In this document: positions 51,595 through 61,201 of the stretch, piece after piece
Position numbering within the stretch: position 1 is the first letter of the stretch
How the letters are laid out: each line of letters begins with the position of its first letter
Assembly: GCF_023555415.1 (NCBI RefSeq)
Contig: NZ_JAKRYL010000005.1
Span: 124,001-188,000 of the forward strand
Direction: 5' to 3'
DNA: 64,000 nt
From: Halalkalibacter alkaliphilus
GTDB lineage: Bacteria > Bacillota > Bacilli > Bacillales > Bacillaceae_D
Notes under the pieces: generated by a model
The model's database searches: none
Told to the model about the DNA's origin: nothing
The model's input: the letters and a program-made list of their open reading frames with translations, nothing else
Program-made: the position numbers and the translations under genes

Positions 51595-54015
51595 CTAGTT
51601 TTTAGTAACCAAATAAGCTCTATACTCAATCTCACCAGCTTGCTCAACATAAACAGCTAAAACATAATCTCCATTTGGCAACTGAGTGCCATTCATATCT
51701 CCATCCCATGTAAATTCATGAACTGGTGCCGGTACATTCGAAAATTCACCAATTGTACCTAAAAATCCTCCAATCGTATTGCCAGGCCCTAAAAGGTACA
51801 TATCATACGCAAGCACCTCAGCTCCACCAGGTAAGTAAGAACCTACATAATAGTTAGTCTCATCTTCTTTTCCGAATAAAGCCCCCGTCACACGCGGATA
51901 ATCAGGCTCACCAACAAATAAAATTGTTGGGACATCAATTATTACTGATCCATCACTAACTTTAATTGTCCCTTCATAATACCCAGGTTCCAACTTCGCA
52001 GTATTAACCTGTACATTAAACTGAACTTGCTGCGTTTTCCCCCCATGTACATTTAAGTTATTACTTGTATTCACTCTAATACCGTCTGGATTACCCGTAA
52101 ACTCAACATCAAAGCTATAACGTTTTCTTTCTCCTGAGAGGTTTTTAATCGTGAAGCTTTGCTCTTCTACTTGTCTGCCAGTATCCTTCACAAACTTACC
52201 AAACGAGTGGCTTCCTGAAGTAACAAGTGTTTCCGCCTTAATCGCATCTAGTACTCGAATGCTGCCAGCACCTTGCGTATTGTGCGGATACACTTTTTCT
52301 GTCGCAGGGTTAATCATATCTTCCGCCGTATTCATTAAGGCTGCCTTAACATCCTCTACTCCCCAACTAGGGTTTGCCTCTAAGACTAACGCTGCAGCAC
52401 CTGCTACATGCGGTGCTGCCATACTCGTCCCTTGAAGTGCAGCATATCCATATGGATTTTCAGGATTATGCGTCGGAATTGTACTTGTAATATTCACACC
52501 TGGAGCAGATACATCTGGCTTCACCATCCAAGTACCTGTAACTGGTCCACGAGATGAGAAGTCTGCAACTGTCTCACCAACTTCGTAAGCAAATTCAATG
52601 TCAAATGAAACCGTGTTGTTACCAGCCTCTAGTTCAGCAAGAAGGTTTTGTCCATCTTCAAGAGTCGTCTTGATCGTTGGAACTGCCATTCCTGGAACAT
52701 CTGGATGCTCACCGGCAACGTTGTTATAAATAATCGCACCAACCGCACCCGCGTTTTTAGCGTTTGTTGCTTTATCAACAAATGCAAATTCCCCACGAGC
52801 GATTAAAGCAATTTTTCCTTCAAGATCTTTACCCTCAAAATTTGAAACAGCACCCAATCCAACATCTACAAACTCATACTCTCCTTCATTCAACGCAAGC
52901 AACTCATCCTCATTCGGAAAGCCCATTACTTTTGCAGAAGGATACTCCACACCCTCTGATGTTGTAATTTCCGAAGTAAACACATTGTAAGGCAAACGAG
53001 TCGCACCTACAGAGATCGCTTCACGAGACGTACCTGGTGAACCAACTGTCCAGTTATTCGGTCCACTATTTCCATTAGAAGTTACAGCAACGACTCCCTC
53101 TGCCATCGCCCAGTCTAATGCAATACTCGTAGCCCAATCAGGAGAATTAATCGTATTACCTAACGATAAGTTCATAATATCGGCACCGTCTTGTACCGCT
53201 CGCTCAATACCAGCAACCACATTTTCAGTAGAGCCGCTACCGCCAGGACCGAGTACACGATACGCGAGTAACGTAGCATCAGGAGCTACCCCTTTAATCG
53301 CACCATCTGCTGCTACGGTACCAGCTACGTGAGTACCATGATTTGTTGATCCGCCACGCGGGTCGCCAGGAGGCGTCTCTTGTGGATCCTCATTGTTATC
53401 TACAAAGTCATAACCTTTGTAATCACCAAAGGCATGCGCTAAGTCCGGATGAGTATAATCCGTACCAGTATCAATAACGGCTACTGTAATTCCTTCACCA
53501 GTAAAACCTGCATCCCATGCTAAATCAGACCCAATAAAAGGCGCACTATCCATCATATTTGGATTAAACACCTCAGGATCAACCTCAACAGCATCCACCG
53601 TATACTCTACGTTTGGATAGACTGCTTTTACTCCAGGAATCGTTAAAAGTTCCGTCACTCGATTACCTGGAAGTTCAACAGAAAATCCAGAGAACACATG
53701 GTCATACTCTCGGTTTACTTTTGCGTTGTTTACTTTGTCTTTAACCGCGTCAACAACCTTGCCTCTTTCAGAAGCTAATTTTGCTTTGGACTGGCTTTTT
53801 CCTTTATGTTTTGCTTCCACAATACTTTCTTCTTCCAATTCAACAATGACTGTCGTTGGAGCTGGAGATGCTAAGTCAATATCACCAAAAAGTTCGCCTG
53901 TCTGAAGTTCAGTTAGCTTCCGCTCTGAGTTCGCGAACGCTCCCATACTAAAAGTAGATAATAATAATACAATTGCTAGAAAACTAATCATTAATTTTGA
54001 ACTTTTCCTAAACAC
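51595..54015 (-). CDS. vpr: Secreted subtilisin-like protease (Vpr-like)
   Basis: About 806 residues; GTG at 54015 or TTG at 54018 after GAGAGGGTG. Signal peptide (ISFLAIVLLLSTFSMGAFA), inhibitor_I9-type propeptide (about 50-140), then peptidase S8 with D183 (AVIDTGTDYTH), H227 (NHGTHVAGT) and S532 (GTSMAAPHVAG). A PA domain is inserted at about 360-470. After the catalytic domain come Fn3-like beta domains. The order matches B. subtilis Vpr, a minor extracellular protease. Acidic composition fits an alkaline habitat. Confidence 0.92.
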   Translation of the reverse strand: MFRKSSKLMISFLAIVLLLSTFSMGAFANSERKLTELQTGELFGDIDLASPAPTTVIVELEEESIVEAKHKGKSQSKAKLASERGKVVDAVKDKVNNAKVNREYDHVFSGFSVELPGNRVTELLTIPGVKAVYPNVEYTVDAVEVDPEVFNPNMMDSAPFIGSDLAWDAGFTGEGITVAVIDTGTDYTHPDLAHAFGDYKGYDFVDNNEDPQETPPGDPRGGSTNHGTHVAGTVAADGAIKGVAPDATLLAYRVLGPGGSGSTENVVAGIERAVQDGADIMNLSLGNTINSPDWATSIALDWAMAEGVVAVTSNGNSGPNNWTVGSPGTSREAISVGATRLPYNVFTSEITTSEGVEYPSAKVMGFPNEDELLALNEGEYEFVDVGLGAVSNFEGKDLEGKIALIARGEFAFVDKATNAKNAGAVGAIIYNNVAGEHPDVPGMAVPTIKTTLEDGQNLLAELEAGNNTVSFDIEFAYEVGETVADFSSRGPVTGTWMVKPDVSAPGVNITSTIPTHNPENPYGYAALQGTSMAAPHVAGAAALVLEANPSWGVEDVKAALMNTAEDMINPATEKVYPHNTQGAGSIRVLDAIKAETLVTSGSHSFGKFVKDTGRQVEEQSFTIKNLSGERKRYSFDVEFTGNPDGIRVNTSNNLNVHGGKTQQVQFNVQVNTAKLEPGYYEGTIKVSDGSVIIDVPTILFVGEPDYPRVTGALFGKEDETNYYVGSYLPGGAEVLAYDMYLLGPGNTIGGFLGTIGEFSNVPAPVHEFTWDGDMNGTQLPNGDYVLAVYVEQAGEIEYRAYLVTKN

Positions 54016-54350
54016 CAATAAAACACCCTCTCATCTTCAGTTTTAGCCGTTCAAGTCTTCTATACTACCGATTCACCTCCTAAGTTTAGAAGAGTTGGAA
54101 TATTTTTTAAATATATTACTATACTCTAAATACCATCTTTTTTTAATATCTCCTCCTAGACTATCGAACGATTAACAAGCTTAAATTTTTAGGAAAAATG
54201 CCATATTTACCGATAAATTTCTTCGTATTTCGAAGTATTCGACGAAAAATCCCGGTACTATATTCTTATTCAAATATAAAACCCGAAAACATAACTGTAG
54301 TTCCTTTTTCCTAATACACTTTGATCGTTCTGTCCAAACTGGAAACTTTT

Positions 54351-54403
54351 AATAGCGGAATGAGGATCCGCTTACTGTTTTTGATGGTCCTCATTCCGCT
54401 ATT
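54351..54403. repeat. Hairpin repeat AGCGGAATGAGGA
   Basis: AATAGCGGAATGAGGA (54351-54366) pairs perfectly with TCCTCATTCCGCTATT (54388-54403), loop 21 nt. The arm continues as TCCGC, and TTAGCGGAATGAGGATCCGC recurs at 54544-54563. Confidence 0.8.
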
Positions 54404-54597
54404 TCCTTTAAAACCCTTTTTTTACGTAAAGGTTCGGCTCCTCGTTCCGTTATTCCACTGTTTCACCCTACATTTCCAGTGATTTTATGACTATTAAAGG
54501 AACCAGGATCCACCTTACCCTCTTTAAAAGCGGTTTTCTCTCGATTAGCGGAATGAGGATCCGCCACATACACTGCTTTAGCAACTGACATGAAAAA

Positions 54598-54640
54598 AGT
54601 AAAAAGACGAAAATCTGTGTGATTTCCGTCTTCATTTGCA
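54598..54640 (-). terminator. Terminator of the YhcN-like gene
   Basis: Minus strand GACGGAAATC and GATTTTCGTC arms, then TTTTTAC and further T residues. Confidence 0.7.
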
Positions 54641-54693
54641 ATGTTATTTGGAGTTTTTTCGTAAGCAACTCTTCACAATTTCCAATATCAAAT

Positions 54694-55308
54694 CTAATTT
54701 GCAAGCCTCAGCGTCTTTCCTTCAGCCATTTTCTCTGCTTTACGCTTAACTTCCCCTTTATCGGCACCATCATTCACTGTAATCTCAATCACATTGTCAC
54801 TCATACGCGCTTCTTTCACGCCATCAATATCTTGGATGCGCGAAAGCAAACTTTGAATCGTTAGACCATTTCGTTGAGCTTGTTGTTGTCCACCATCTTG
54901 GTTCTGACCTCTCGTTATACCACCTTGACGCTCTCGGTCCGTGCCCCTAGCTTGACCTTGAGCAGTTCCCATTTGCCCTTGTCTATCTCCATCTAATCCA
55001 AAAAATCCGCCAGCTCGACCTTGACCAAAGTCTGTCCCAAATCCTCTTGGACGATCCTGACCTACTTGAACTTCACCAGGCTGACGACCTTGGCCTCTAA
55101 AAAAACCACCATCATGGTCGACTTGACCTCCCAAATCATTGCGAACCCCTACTCCTGGACCTCTTCTATCGACTCCAAACGCACTATGGCGATCTGCAGC
55201 ACCTATACCTTGTTGTTGCATATCAGTTGCTTGATTATCCACTCCACAGCCTGCAAGACCACTGACCAAAATCGCTGCTGCAGCGACTGACATCGTAATT
55301 TTTTTCAT
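54694..55308 (-). CDS. YhcN/YlaJ-like sporulation lipoprotein with Gly/Gln/Arg-rich insert
   Basis: 204 residues from the ATG at 55308, after AAAGGGGGG; the frame opens at 55341. Lipobox VSGLAGC. A long Gly/Gln/Arg/Asp-rich low-complexity region (about 30-145; GQGRAGGFFGLDGDRQGQMG type) is followed by a folded C-terminus: LLSRIQDIDGVKEARMSDNV then IEITVNDGADKGEVKRKAEK. The latter resembles the YhcN/YlaJ domain of spore-membrane proteins. The unusually long disordered linker may spread through coat or cortex layers (inference). Confidence 0.7.
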   Translation of the reverse strand: MKKITMSVAAAAILVSGLAGCGVDNQATDMQQQGIGAADRHSAFGVDRRGPGVGVRNDLGGQVDHDGGFFRGQGRQPGEVQVGQDRPRGFGTDFGQGRAGGFFGLDGDRQGQMGTAQGQARGTDRERQGGITRGQNQDGGQQQAQRNGLTIQSLLSRIQDIDGVKEARMSDNVIEITVNDGADKGEVKRKAEKMAEGKTLRLAN

Positions 55309-55500
55309 ATTGAATCCCCCCTTTTTATAAAATGCCTTCAAAAGGGGGCAATTACACTGTTAGTTCTTGGGTTTTCACCTTTATGTTCGAATAATTCAAG
55401 ACTTATGAGGTAAGCTATCGATAGAACAACAATTGATCAATACATAGTTATTATCTCACTACAAATAATTACTATAACGTCCAAAGTCCAAAAAAGCTTC

Positions 55501-55789
55501 TCACTCTCCCAGTTTCAGTAACCAATCACGGAGCTTTGCTTTTGGATAGTACACTTTATCATTAATAATAATGTGAGGAATGCTTGGGTGTTCTTCAATC
55601 AGCTTTTTGGCATCATCCTTCGAAATCCCAATAAAATGGTGAACGTCACCTTGTTTCAACAGTTCGTGATTATCACCCTCATCTAGCGTTTCTAATAATT
55701 TTCGCTTCTGGATTGTTAAAATTTTTTAAGCCTTCTCCAATAAAATATCCTGCCGCTGCTATCCCAATCGCTAAAAAAATAAATTCCAT
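55501..55789 (-). pseudogene. Frameshifted small membrane/HTH-like gene
   Basis: From ATG 55789 (GGGGAAGAA upstream): MEFIFLAIGIAAAGYFIGEG then LKNFNNPEAK, after which a shift in an A-run (55699-55702) leads to TGA after 36 codons. The next frame continues as LLETLDEGDNHELLKQGDVH and on to VYYPKAKLRDWLLKLGE, stopping at 55501. Joined, this gives about 96 residues with one membrane helix and a winged-HTH-like tail, recalling a small Bacillus DNA-binding-protein family. A real 1- or 2-nt indel or a sequencing error are both possible. Confidence 0.7.
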
Positions 55790-55882
55790 TTCTTCCCCTC
55801 CACACTATTTCGTTTTCTCTATAGAACTACTACATAGAATAGATTATCTTAATAACGATTTCCACTATTTGGATTTAACACA

Positions 55883-55926
55883 AAAAGGGGTGTCACAAAA
55901 GGTCTGATTTGACCTTGTGACACCCC
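55883..55926 (-). terminator. Terminator of the M14 peptidase gene, AAAAGGTC family
   Basis: GGGGTGTCACAAAAGGTC pairs with GACCTTGTGACACCCC, followed on the minus strand by TTTTTGTG. Confidence 0.85.
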
Positions 55927-55962
55927 CATTCGACAATCTTCAGCGGAAATGAAGCACTTGCC

Positions 55963-58900
55963 CTACTCCACTAATACCTTATAACTCAGAATCTCCACCT
56001 TTGCATTACCGACCAATGCAAAGACAGTTACTTGGCTGTTTTCTAAAGCACGTTCATCTGAATCTACTTCTCTTCCTTCATTATATGTCTCTTCTTCCAC
56101 CTCAATCTGAATGGAAATTGTGACGTCTTGGCCATTATTTTTCGCTACTTTTTCTAACTCAAAGTCAGCCAATGGCAGCGTGTACGTTCCTTTTTCCGTA
56201 TCAATCGTAAGCCTCGCATCAGCATGTGCTTGTTTAAGCTGTTCGATCTCACTTGATAACAATTGAACTTCAATTACTTTATCAGAAACGTCACCATCAA
56301 CTTCTACAGTCAAACGGTCAACGCGATCATTAAATGCTACAGCATCAACAAATGCACCTTCAGTTATCTTCGCGTTCACTTTGTTGTTACCATTTTCATC
56401 CTTTGTTCGTTCAACTTTGACTTTATCCGTAGCTACTTCTATATCTTGCCCCTTCGCTTTCCCTTTTACGTTGCGTTTTTGTTCCACTTCAGAACCAACT
56501 GAAGCATAAATGCTGTTAGCCAGCAAACGATAGCTATGTTCTGTATGCGCTCTAAAGGCTAGCGAGTTTGCAAATAACGTAAACGTTGTATTCTCAAGAT
56601 CCTTCGTAAAGGCAAGAGTTTGTCCTTTTGCCTCTTCATGTCCCGGCCACCAGCCTGACACATAGAAATCATCACTTTCACTGAACGTTACTAAAACGTC
56701 AGCACCTTCAGGCACAGATTCAATCCAAGATCCTGTTGTGACATATAGAAGTTCCTCTTCCTGATAGCCGGAAGTGAGTAAATGGTCGTTCACGTTCGCT
56801 TTGACAAGTCCTTCATGAATCCCACTTGTTGAGCCGACTGAAAAACCAGGAAACAATCCGCTATTTCTCACCGCATTCAACGCAGGACGCCCAATCCCAA
56901 TAAACGTTTTCCCATCAACCTGCTCTTCATTAAAGCTGGCGCCATCACTAACAATCACATCAGCCTCTGCTTGATCTACTAAGTTGAACCCTAACTGATC
57001 CAACGTAAATCGCAGCTGGGCAGACCCCGTTACAGCTACTTCAGGTTTTGTTAGTTTATTAGTTTTGATATTTTGACCATTTCCAAGAGGCAACATCTCG
57101 AAATAGTATGTGTTTTCATATGCTCGAAGGTCTTTCGTTGCCACAATGAAATCACCTTTATTCACGCGAGCGTCTGACTCCAATGCAACTTCCACCGCTT
57201 TACCGTCCTTAAGAAGGTCATTTACCAGTTTAATCGTATCGTTGTTCGTATTTTTCAAAACCTGCTTTGGCGTATTTCCAGACACACTACTAGTAGGGAT
57301 TGTTACGCTTTCTACTTCGATGACATCACTTGAAAACGCACCTGCTTCACGGATTTCATGAATATCAAATCCTCTTAACGCTGGGAAGTTTACGACGATT
57401 GGATCATACATCGCTCCCCAATCAGAGACGTTATCACCGGAATAAAGCACTGCATTGGCTAACCCGCGTTTCGCTTGATTCATCGGGACGACATACGTTC
57501 CTTTCGGGTACATTGTTCCATCTACTTGAAGGTTTTTCGTTGTTTGCTCGACTTTCACCCCATTACGAAGCAGATAGTCGACCATTTTATGTGCTTCCAA
57601 ATTGTTCTTTTGTTCTTTTTCATCAGTTGGAATGACATAATAGTCAGGGAAGAAATTGTCATGCTCTCCTCTAACACGTCCAATTGATTCTCCCGCGGCA
57701 TTAACAAAATGCTCGTCTACTGCACGGTTGTCTTCTCCGTCCACTCCACGTTTGAAAATCTCAAGCTGCTTCGCATACAATTCATCTTTATTCTCTGTTA
57801 CATACGAAGTGGCACCTAACCCCGTACCTACCATTGCATACAAGGAATCCTGACTTAATTCAGGAACTTCAATTGTATGACCTAGGGAACCATGTAACAT
57901 CGCATAGATCGCTGTGTAAGCTGGTGTCATATCATCCCAGCCACTCTCCCAATCTAGTTTTGGAATAAAATAAGAGCTTAGTTGAGAGTGACCAACTCCT
58001 GCTTGTCCCATCGCATGGGCTTGGTCTAGCATGCTATTAACAAGCAAATCATACTCAAAATTCGGATTATGCGGAGGCGTAGCCGGCTCAATCAAGAAGC
58101 CATTTACATAGCCATGCATATCTAAAAACGAAAGAGGTGTCCATTTCGAAATAAGCTCATTTACTTGCTGTGTTTCTACCTGTGTTTGATAAGCGTTGTC
58201 ACGATTTAAGTCAAAGCCATTCGCATTAGCTCTAGTATTTGCAACTCTTCCATCTGGATTATTTGTAAACATGTATAGGAAAATGACATCATCAAGAACG
58301 TCATCGACAGTTAATGTTACCGGCTGTTCATCCATCGTAAATGTGACCTCATCTTCAAGCGCAAACTTTTTAAATAACTCAACCTGAGCATCGACACCTT
58401 CTACCTCATCAGGATGAATATTGTTAAACCAAACCGGAACTTGGTAATCGCCCATTGTTCCATTATGTAGTTTTTCTAATAAATAATCAGGGTTTTCTAG
58501 TGCTGTTGGTAATGTCTCATTCAAGTACTTATCAACAGCTTCTTGATCTCTTGCTAAAATGACAAAATGAATGTCGCGCCCCTCAACAGACGTACCAACA
58601 TTTTGGTACTCCAAATAGCGGTCATTCTTAGCAGCGGCCTCTTCAAACACTTGATCAATAGCTGGCTTTAATTCATCGTAAAAAAGAAACTCGTCATACA
58701 CATTCAACTTTACTTCCGTTGCAGCTTTTGCGCCACTTTCAGAATCAATTAAAGCTAATTCATAGTCTCCAATGAATTGTTGATACTGAACACGAATCGT
58801 TCGATTTGATAGATTCGTTCTATCAAAAAGCAAACCAAATTCCAATGTTGCTTTGACAACTGTTGTATCATCAACAAAGTGAGGTTCCTCAATTACTGTA

Positions 58901-59187
58901 ATAAAAGGCTCCCCATCAAAGTCGGTACCGCCACTCCACTTTTTCCACTCGGAAAGACTCTTCCCACCAAATGTCCATTCTAACTTACTTACATCTACAT
59001 CCTCACCAAAATCAGCTTGAACCTCAACTGTACGAGCTTCCGTAAGCGAGAATAACGATCTACTAACCTCTAATTCAATTGCTTCGCTAGCTTCCACACT
59101 GCTACTTCCCATTACCGGAAGCGAAGTTGGCGCCACAACTGATAGCAACATGATCAGCGCTGCCAAAACTGTAATGAACTTTCTCAT
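55963..59187 (-). CDS. Secreted M14-family zinc carboxypeptidase
   Basis: 1074 residues. Signal peptide (FITVLAALIMLLSVVAPTSL), an N-terminal beta domain (about 35-165), then the M14 fold. Zinc ligands are H258 and E261 (IHPDE) and H358 (LDMHGY), with FDLNRDNA substrate Arg and catalytic E440 (GHTIEVPEL). After about 470 come roughly 600 residues of accessory domains, including a Rossmann-like GATase region and C-terminal beta modules. Much larger than digestive carboxypeptidases (about 300-420). Probably a scavenging exopeptidase working with Vpr. Confidence 0.9.
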   Translation of the reverse strand: MRKFITVLAALIMLLSVVAPTSLPVMGSSSVEASEAIELEVSRSLFSLTEARTVEVQADFGEDVDVSKLEWTFGGKSLSEWKKWSGGTDFDGEPFITVIEEPHFVDDTTVVKATLEFGLLFDRTNLSNRTIRVQYQQFIGDYELALIDSESGAKAATEVKLNVYDEFLFYDELKPAIDQVFEEAAAKNDRYLEYQNVGTSVEGRDIHFVILARDQEAVDKYLNETLPTALENPDYLLEKLHNGTMGDYQVPVWFNNIHPDEVEGVDAQVELFKKFALEDEVTFTMDEQPVTLTVDDVLDDVIFLYMFTNNPDGRVANTRANANGFDLNRDNAYQTQVETQQVNELISKWTPLSFLDMHGYVNGFLIEPATPPHNPNFEYDLLVNSMLDQAHAMGQAGVGHSQLSSYFIPKLDWESGWDDMTPAYTAIYAMLHGSLGHTIEVPELSQDSLYAMVGTGLGATSYVTENKDELYAKQLEIFKRGVDGEDNRAVDEHFVNAAGESIGRVRGEHDNFFPDYYVIPTDEKEQKNNLEAHKMVDYLLRNGVKVEQTTKNLQVDGTMYPKGTYVVPMNQAKRGLANAVLYSGDNVSDWGAMYDPIVVNFPALRGFDIHEIREAGAFSSDVIEVESVTIPTSSVSGNTPKQVLKNTNNDTIKLVNDLLKDGKAVEVALESDARVNKGDFIVATKDLRAYENTYYFEMLPLGNGQNIKTNKLTKPEVAVTGSAQLRFTLDQLGFNLVDQAEADVIVSDGASFNEEQVDGKTFIGIGRPALNAVRNSGLFPGFSVGSTSGIHEGLVKANVNDHLLTSGYQEEELLYVTTGSWIESVPEGADVLVTFSESDDFYVSGWWPGHEEAKGQTLAFTKDLENTTFTLFANSLAFRAHTEHSYRLLANSIYASVGSEVEQKRNVKGKAKGQDIEVATDKVKVERTKDENGNNKVNAKITEGAFVDAVAFNDRVDRLTVEVDGDVSDKVIEVQLLSSEIEQLKQAHADARLTIDTEKGTYTLPLADFELEKVAKNNGQDVTISIQIEVEEETYNEGREVDSDERALENSQVTVFALVGNAKVEILSYKVLVE

Positions 59188-59544
59188 AATCTACCTACCT
59201 TTCTTATTTCAATTTCCACTTTTCACCTACTATACCAAACTATTTCGATAACTGAAAGAATAAATATACAAAATGCGTATATTTTATCATTTTTAAAATA
59301 TAATGTTCTCGCGTAAATATGCTCTACAAAAGCATGAAAACAATGACCAGTCTCGCATAAATAAATAGTTTCATCATCAATAATTATGTATAAAACCAGC
59401 GACCTACTTGTATATTTATAAAATAGGTATTTAGAACTAAGGAGTAGATCTCTATTGAAAATTACGTTAACACTACAGAGCTCAAGTGCTTATAAACGCA
59501 AATAAACCGAGTGTAATAACACTCGGTCAAAACAGTAACATAGA
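59188..59544. other. 357-bp intergenic region
   Basis: AT-rich promoter region of the M14 gene, and a hairpin ACCGAGTGT/ACACTCGGT at 59505-59528 that ends the phosphatase transcript. Nothing else is supported. Confidence 0.5.
59505..59528 (-). terminator. Alkaline phosphatase terminator
   Basis: ACCGAGTGT and ACACTCGGT arms around AATA, then TTTATTT on the minus strand. Confidence 0.75.
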
Positions 59545-60876
59545 CTATTGAACAAAATCTATTTTCATAGCCTCAGCCATCCTCTTTGGCAAATCTGTAT
59601 TATCTAGTAAACCGTTAAATAAATCAGCTGAAGGACCGTACGCATACAAAGGAACATCCACCCCTGAGTGAGCCGTTGTGGACCAACCCACATAAGCACG
59701 TTCACTAATTATCGTATTAATAACAAAGTGGACTCGATTACTTGGAGCTGTTTGAATACGCTCTACTTCACTAGCAGTTAACTCAATATTGGCGTATGTA
59801 CGAAGAACTTCTGTTACATTGCTGCGATCTTCATGTAATTGACTTGCCATATAACTTCCTGTTGCTGTTACATCACGTAACATCTCAACATTGGAACGAT
59901 ACTCATCATATCCTCCAACCGTCATTCCACCCGTATCATGGTCACCTGCTACAACTACTAATGTTTTGCGGTCCTTTTTCGCAAATTCAAGTGCCTCTTC
60001 AACTGCTTCTTCAAACGCCTCAGTGTCTTTCATTGCCCACGCTGCATCGTGAGCATGTCCAGCCCAGTCAATCTGGCTTCCTTCAACCATTAGGAAAAAG
60101 CCTTTTTTCTCATTCGAAAGTGTATCAATGGCAACCTTCGTCATTTCCGCTAAACTTGGTTCTTCTGTCTCATTGCGATCTAATTCTGGAGCCATTCCGC
60201 CATCAGCGAATAAACCTAGAACTTTTTCTTCTTTTCCATCAAGTGCTACTAACTCATCTCTTGTTTCAACAAAGTGGTAACCACTTGCTTCCGCCTCTTC
60301 TAGTAAATTGCGCTCGGCTTGATTGCCTCCTTTAGATCTTGGTAAAAAATTTGCCTTCCCTCCACCAAGAAGAACGTCAACATCATCTATTAATTGTAAA
60401 GCAATATCCGCTTCACTTCCTCTTGACTCCACATGTGATCCGAAAACTGCTGGTGTAGCATGGGTGATCGTAGACGTTGCAACTAAACCAGTTGCTTTCC
60501 CTGCATCACTAGCTGCTTCAAGAATCGTGTTCAGTTCTTCTCCATCTGGAGTGACACTAATCATACCATTGTTTGTTTTTACACCAGTTGCCATAGCCGT
60601 ACCAGCAGCTGCTGAATCTGTTACCCAATTATCCGCAGAGTTGGTTTTCATCATACCAACAAGCATCGAATCAAGGACCGTGTCCTCCCCTTTATAAATG
60701 CGATAATTCGTTGCATAGCTAGTAGAATACCCATCAGGAATCATAAAAATGACATTTTCCACTTTTGCATTCGAATGCGATGGCGGCCCCGCATCTACCT
60801 TTTGAACATGACTGAAACCTGATACGACAACAGCTGAACATAATGCTGTCGCCAAAAACCTCTTAAACATTCTCAT
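59545..60876 (-). CDS. Secreted alkaline phosphatase
   Basis: 443 residues. Signal peptide (MRMFKRFLATALCSAVVVSG) then the alkaline-phosphatase superfamily core: metal ligand D48 (MIPDG), nucleophile S88 (VTDSAAAGTA), GSHVESRG, MVEGSQIDWAGHAHD and GDHDTGGM, and the late metal His in TTAHSGVDVPLYAYG. It corresponds to Bacillus PhoA/PhoB. AGGAGGG lies 7 nt before the ATG. A four-unit PhoP-box-like array lies upstream (60934-60972), so phosphate starvation control is likely. Confidence 0.95.
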   Translation of the reverse strand: MRMFKRFLATALCSAVVVSGFSHVQKVDAGPPSHSNAKVENVIFMIPDGYSTSYATNYRIYKGEDTVLDSMLVGMMKTNSADNWVTDSAAAGTAMATGVKTNNGMISVTPDGEELNTILEAASDAGKATGLVATSTITHATPAVFGSHVESRGSEADIALQLIDDVDVLLGGGKANFLPRSKGGNQAERNLLEEAEASGYHFVETRDELVALDGKEEKVLGLFADGGMAPELDRNETEEPSLAEMTKVAIDTLSNEKKGFFLMVEGSQIDWAGHAHDAAWAMKDTEAFEEAVEEALEFAKKDRKTLVVVAGDHDTGGMTVGGYDEYRSNVEMLRDVTATGSYMASQLHEDRSNVTEVLRTYANIELTASEVERIQTAPSNRVHFVINTIISERAYVGWSTTAHSGVDVPLYAYGPSADLFNGLLDNTDLPKRMAEAMKIDFVQ

Positions 60877-61201
60877 CTCTAAGCCCTCCTGTATTTGGTA
60901 AATTTCTTTACAGGGGCTAGTGTATTAGATGAACATTAACGCAATATGAAGGATTTGAAAAGAATGTGTAAAAAGGCAATATGTTGAAAAATCGGGAGTT
61001 TAGTCCTCATGATGAATCGATAGTTTTTAAGCACTAGCGAGAGGGTTTAAGATAAACAATGGAACTAAGAGAGTGGTTGATTTTCAAATAGTAACAAGCG
61101 CCCGTCGCAACAATTAGCATAAGGTAGAATGGACAGGCACCGTAATGTAAGCTGCAATAACTTCTGTGTCAACTTCGTGTAATATCAAAGACCGTTGTCT
61201 T
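60877..61201. other. 325-bp intergenic region upstream of the phosphatase
   Basis: Apart from the PhoP-box array and promoter near 60922-60972, no gene or structure is supported; the rest is anonymous AT-rich sequence. Confidence 0.5.
60922..60972 (-). promoter_or_regulatory. PhoP-box array and promoter of alkaline phosphatase
   Basis: Minus strand: TTTACA, TTTTCA, TTCATA, TTAATG, each separated by exactly 5 nt (11-bp period, 60972 down to 60934). TTCATA is followed after 17 nt by TAATAC (-10, 60927-60922), so the array overlaps the -35 as in Bacillus PhoP-activated promoters. Confidence 0.65.

Larger units (their letters stand above)
54019..54693. other. 675-bp intergenic region with GCGGAATGAGGATCC repeats
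   Basis: Holds the subtilase promoter region, a single CTGTCC (54330), the hairpin at 54351-54403, a second copy of its arm at 54544-54563, and the terminator of the lipoprotein gene near 54598-54640. No gene is supported. Confidence 0.6.

Noticed and set aside
54468-54704. 78-codon minus-strand frame
   Set aside because: Overlaps the terminator and repeat copy; no ribosome site.
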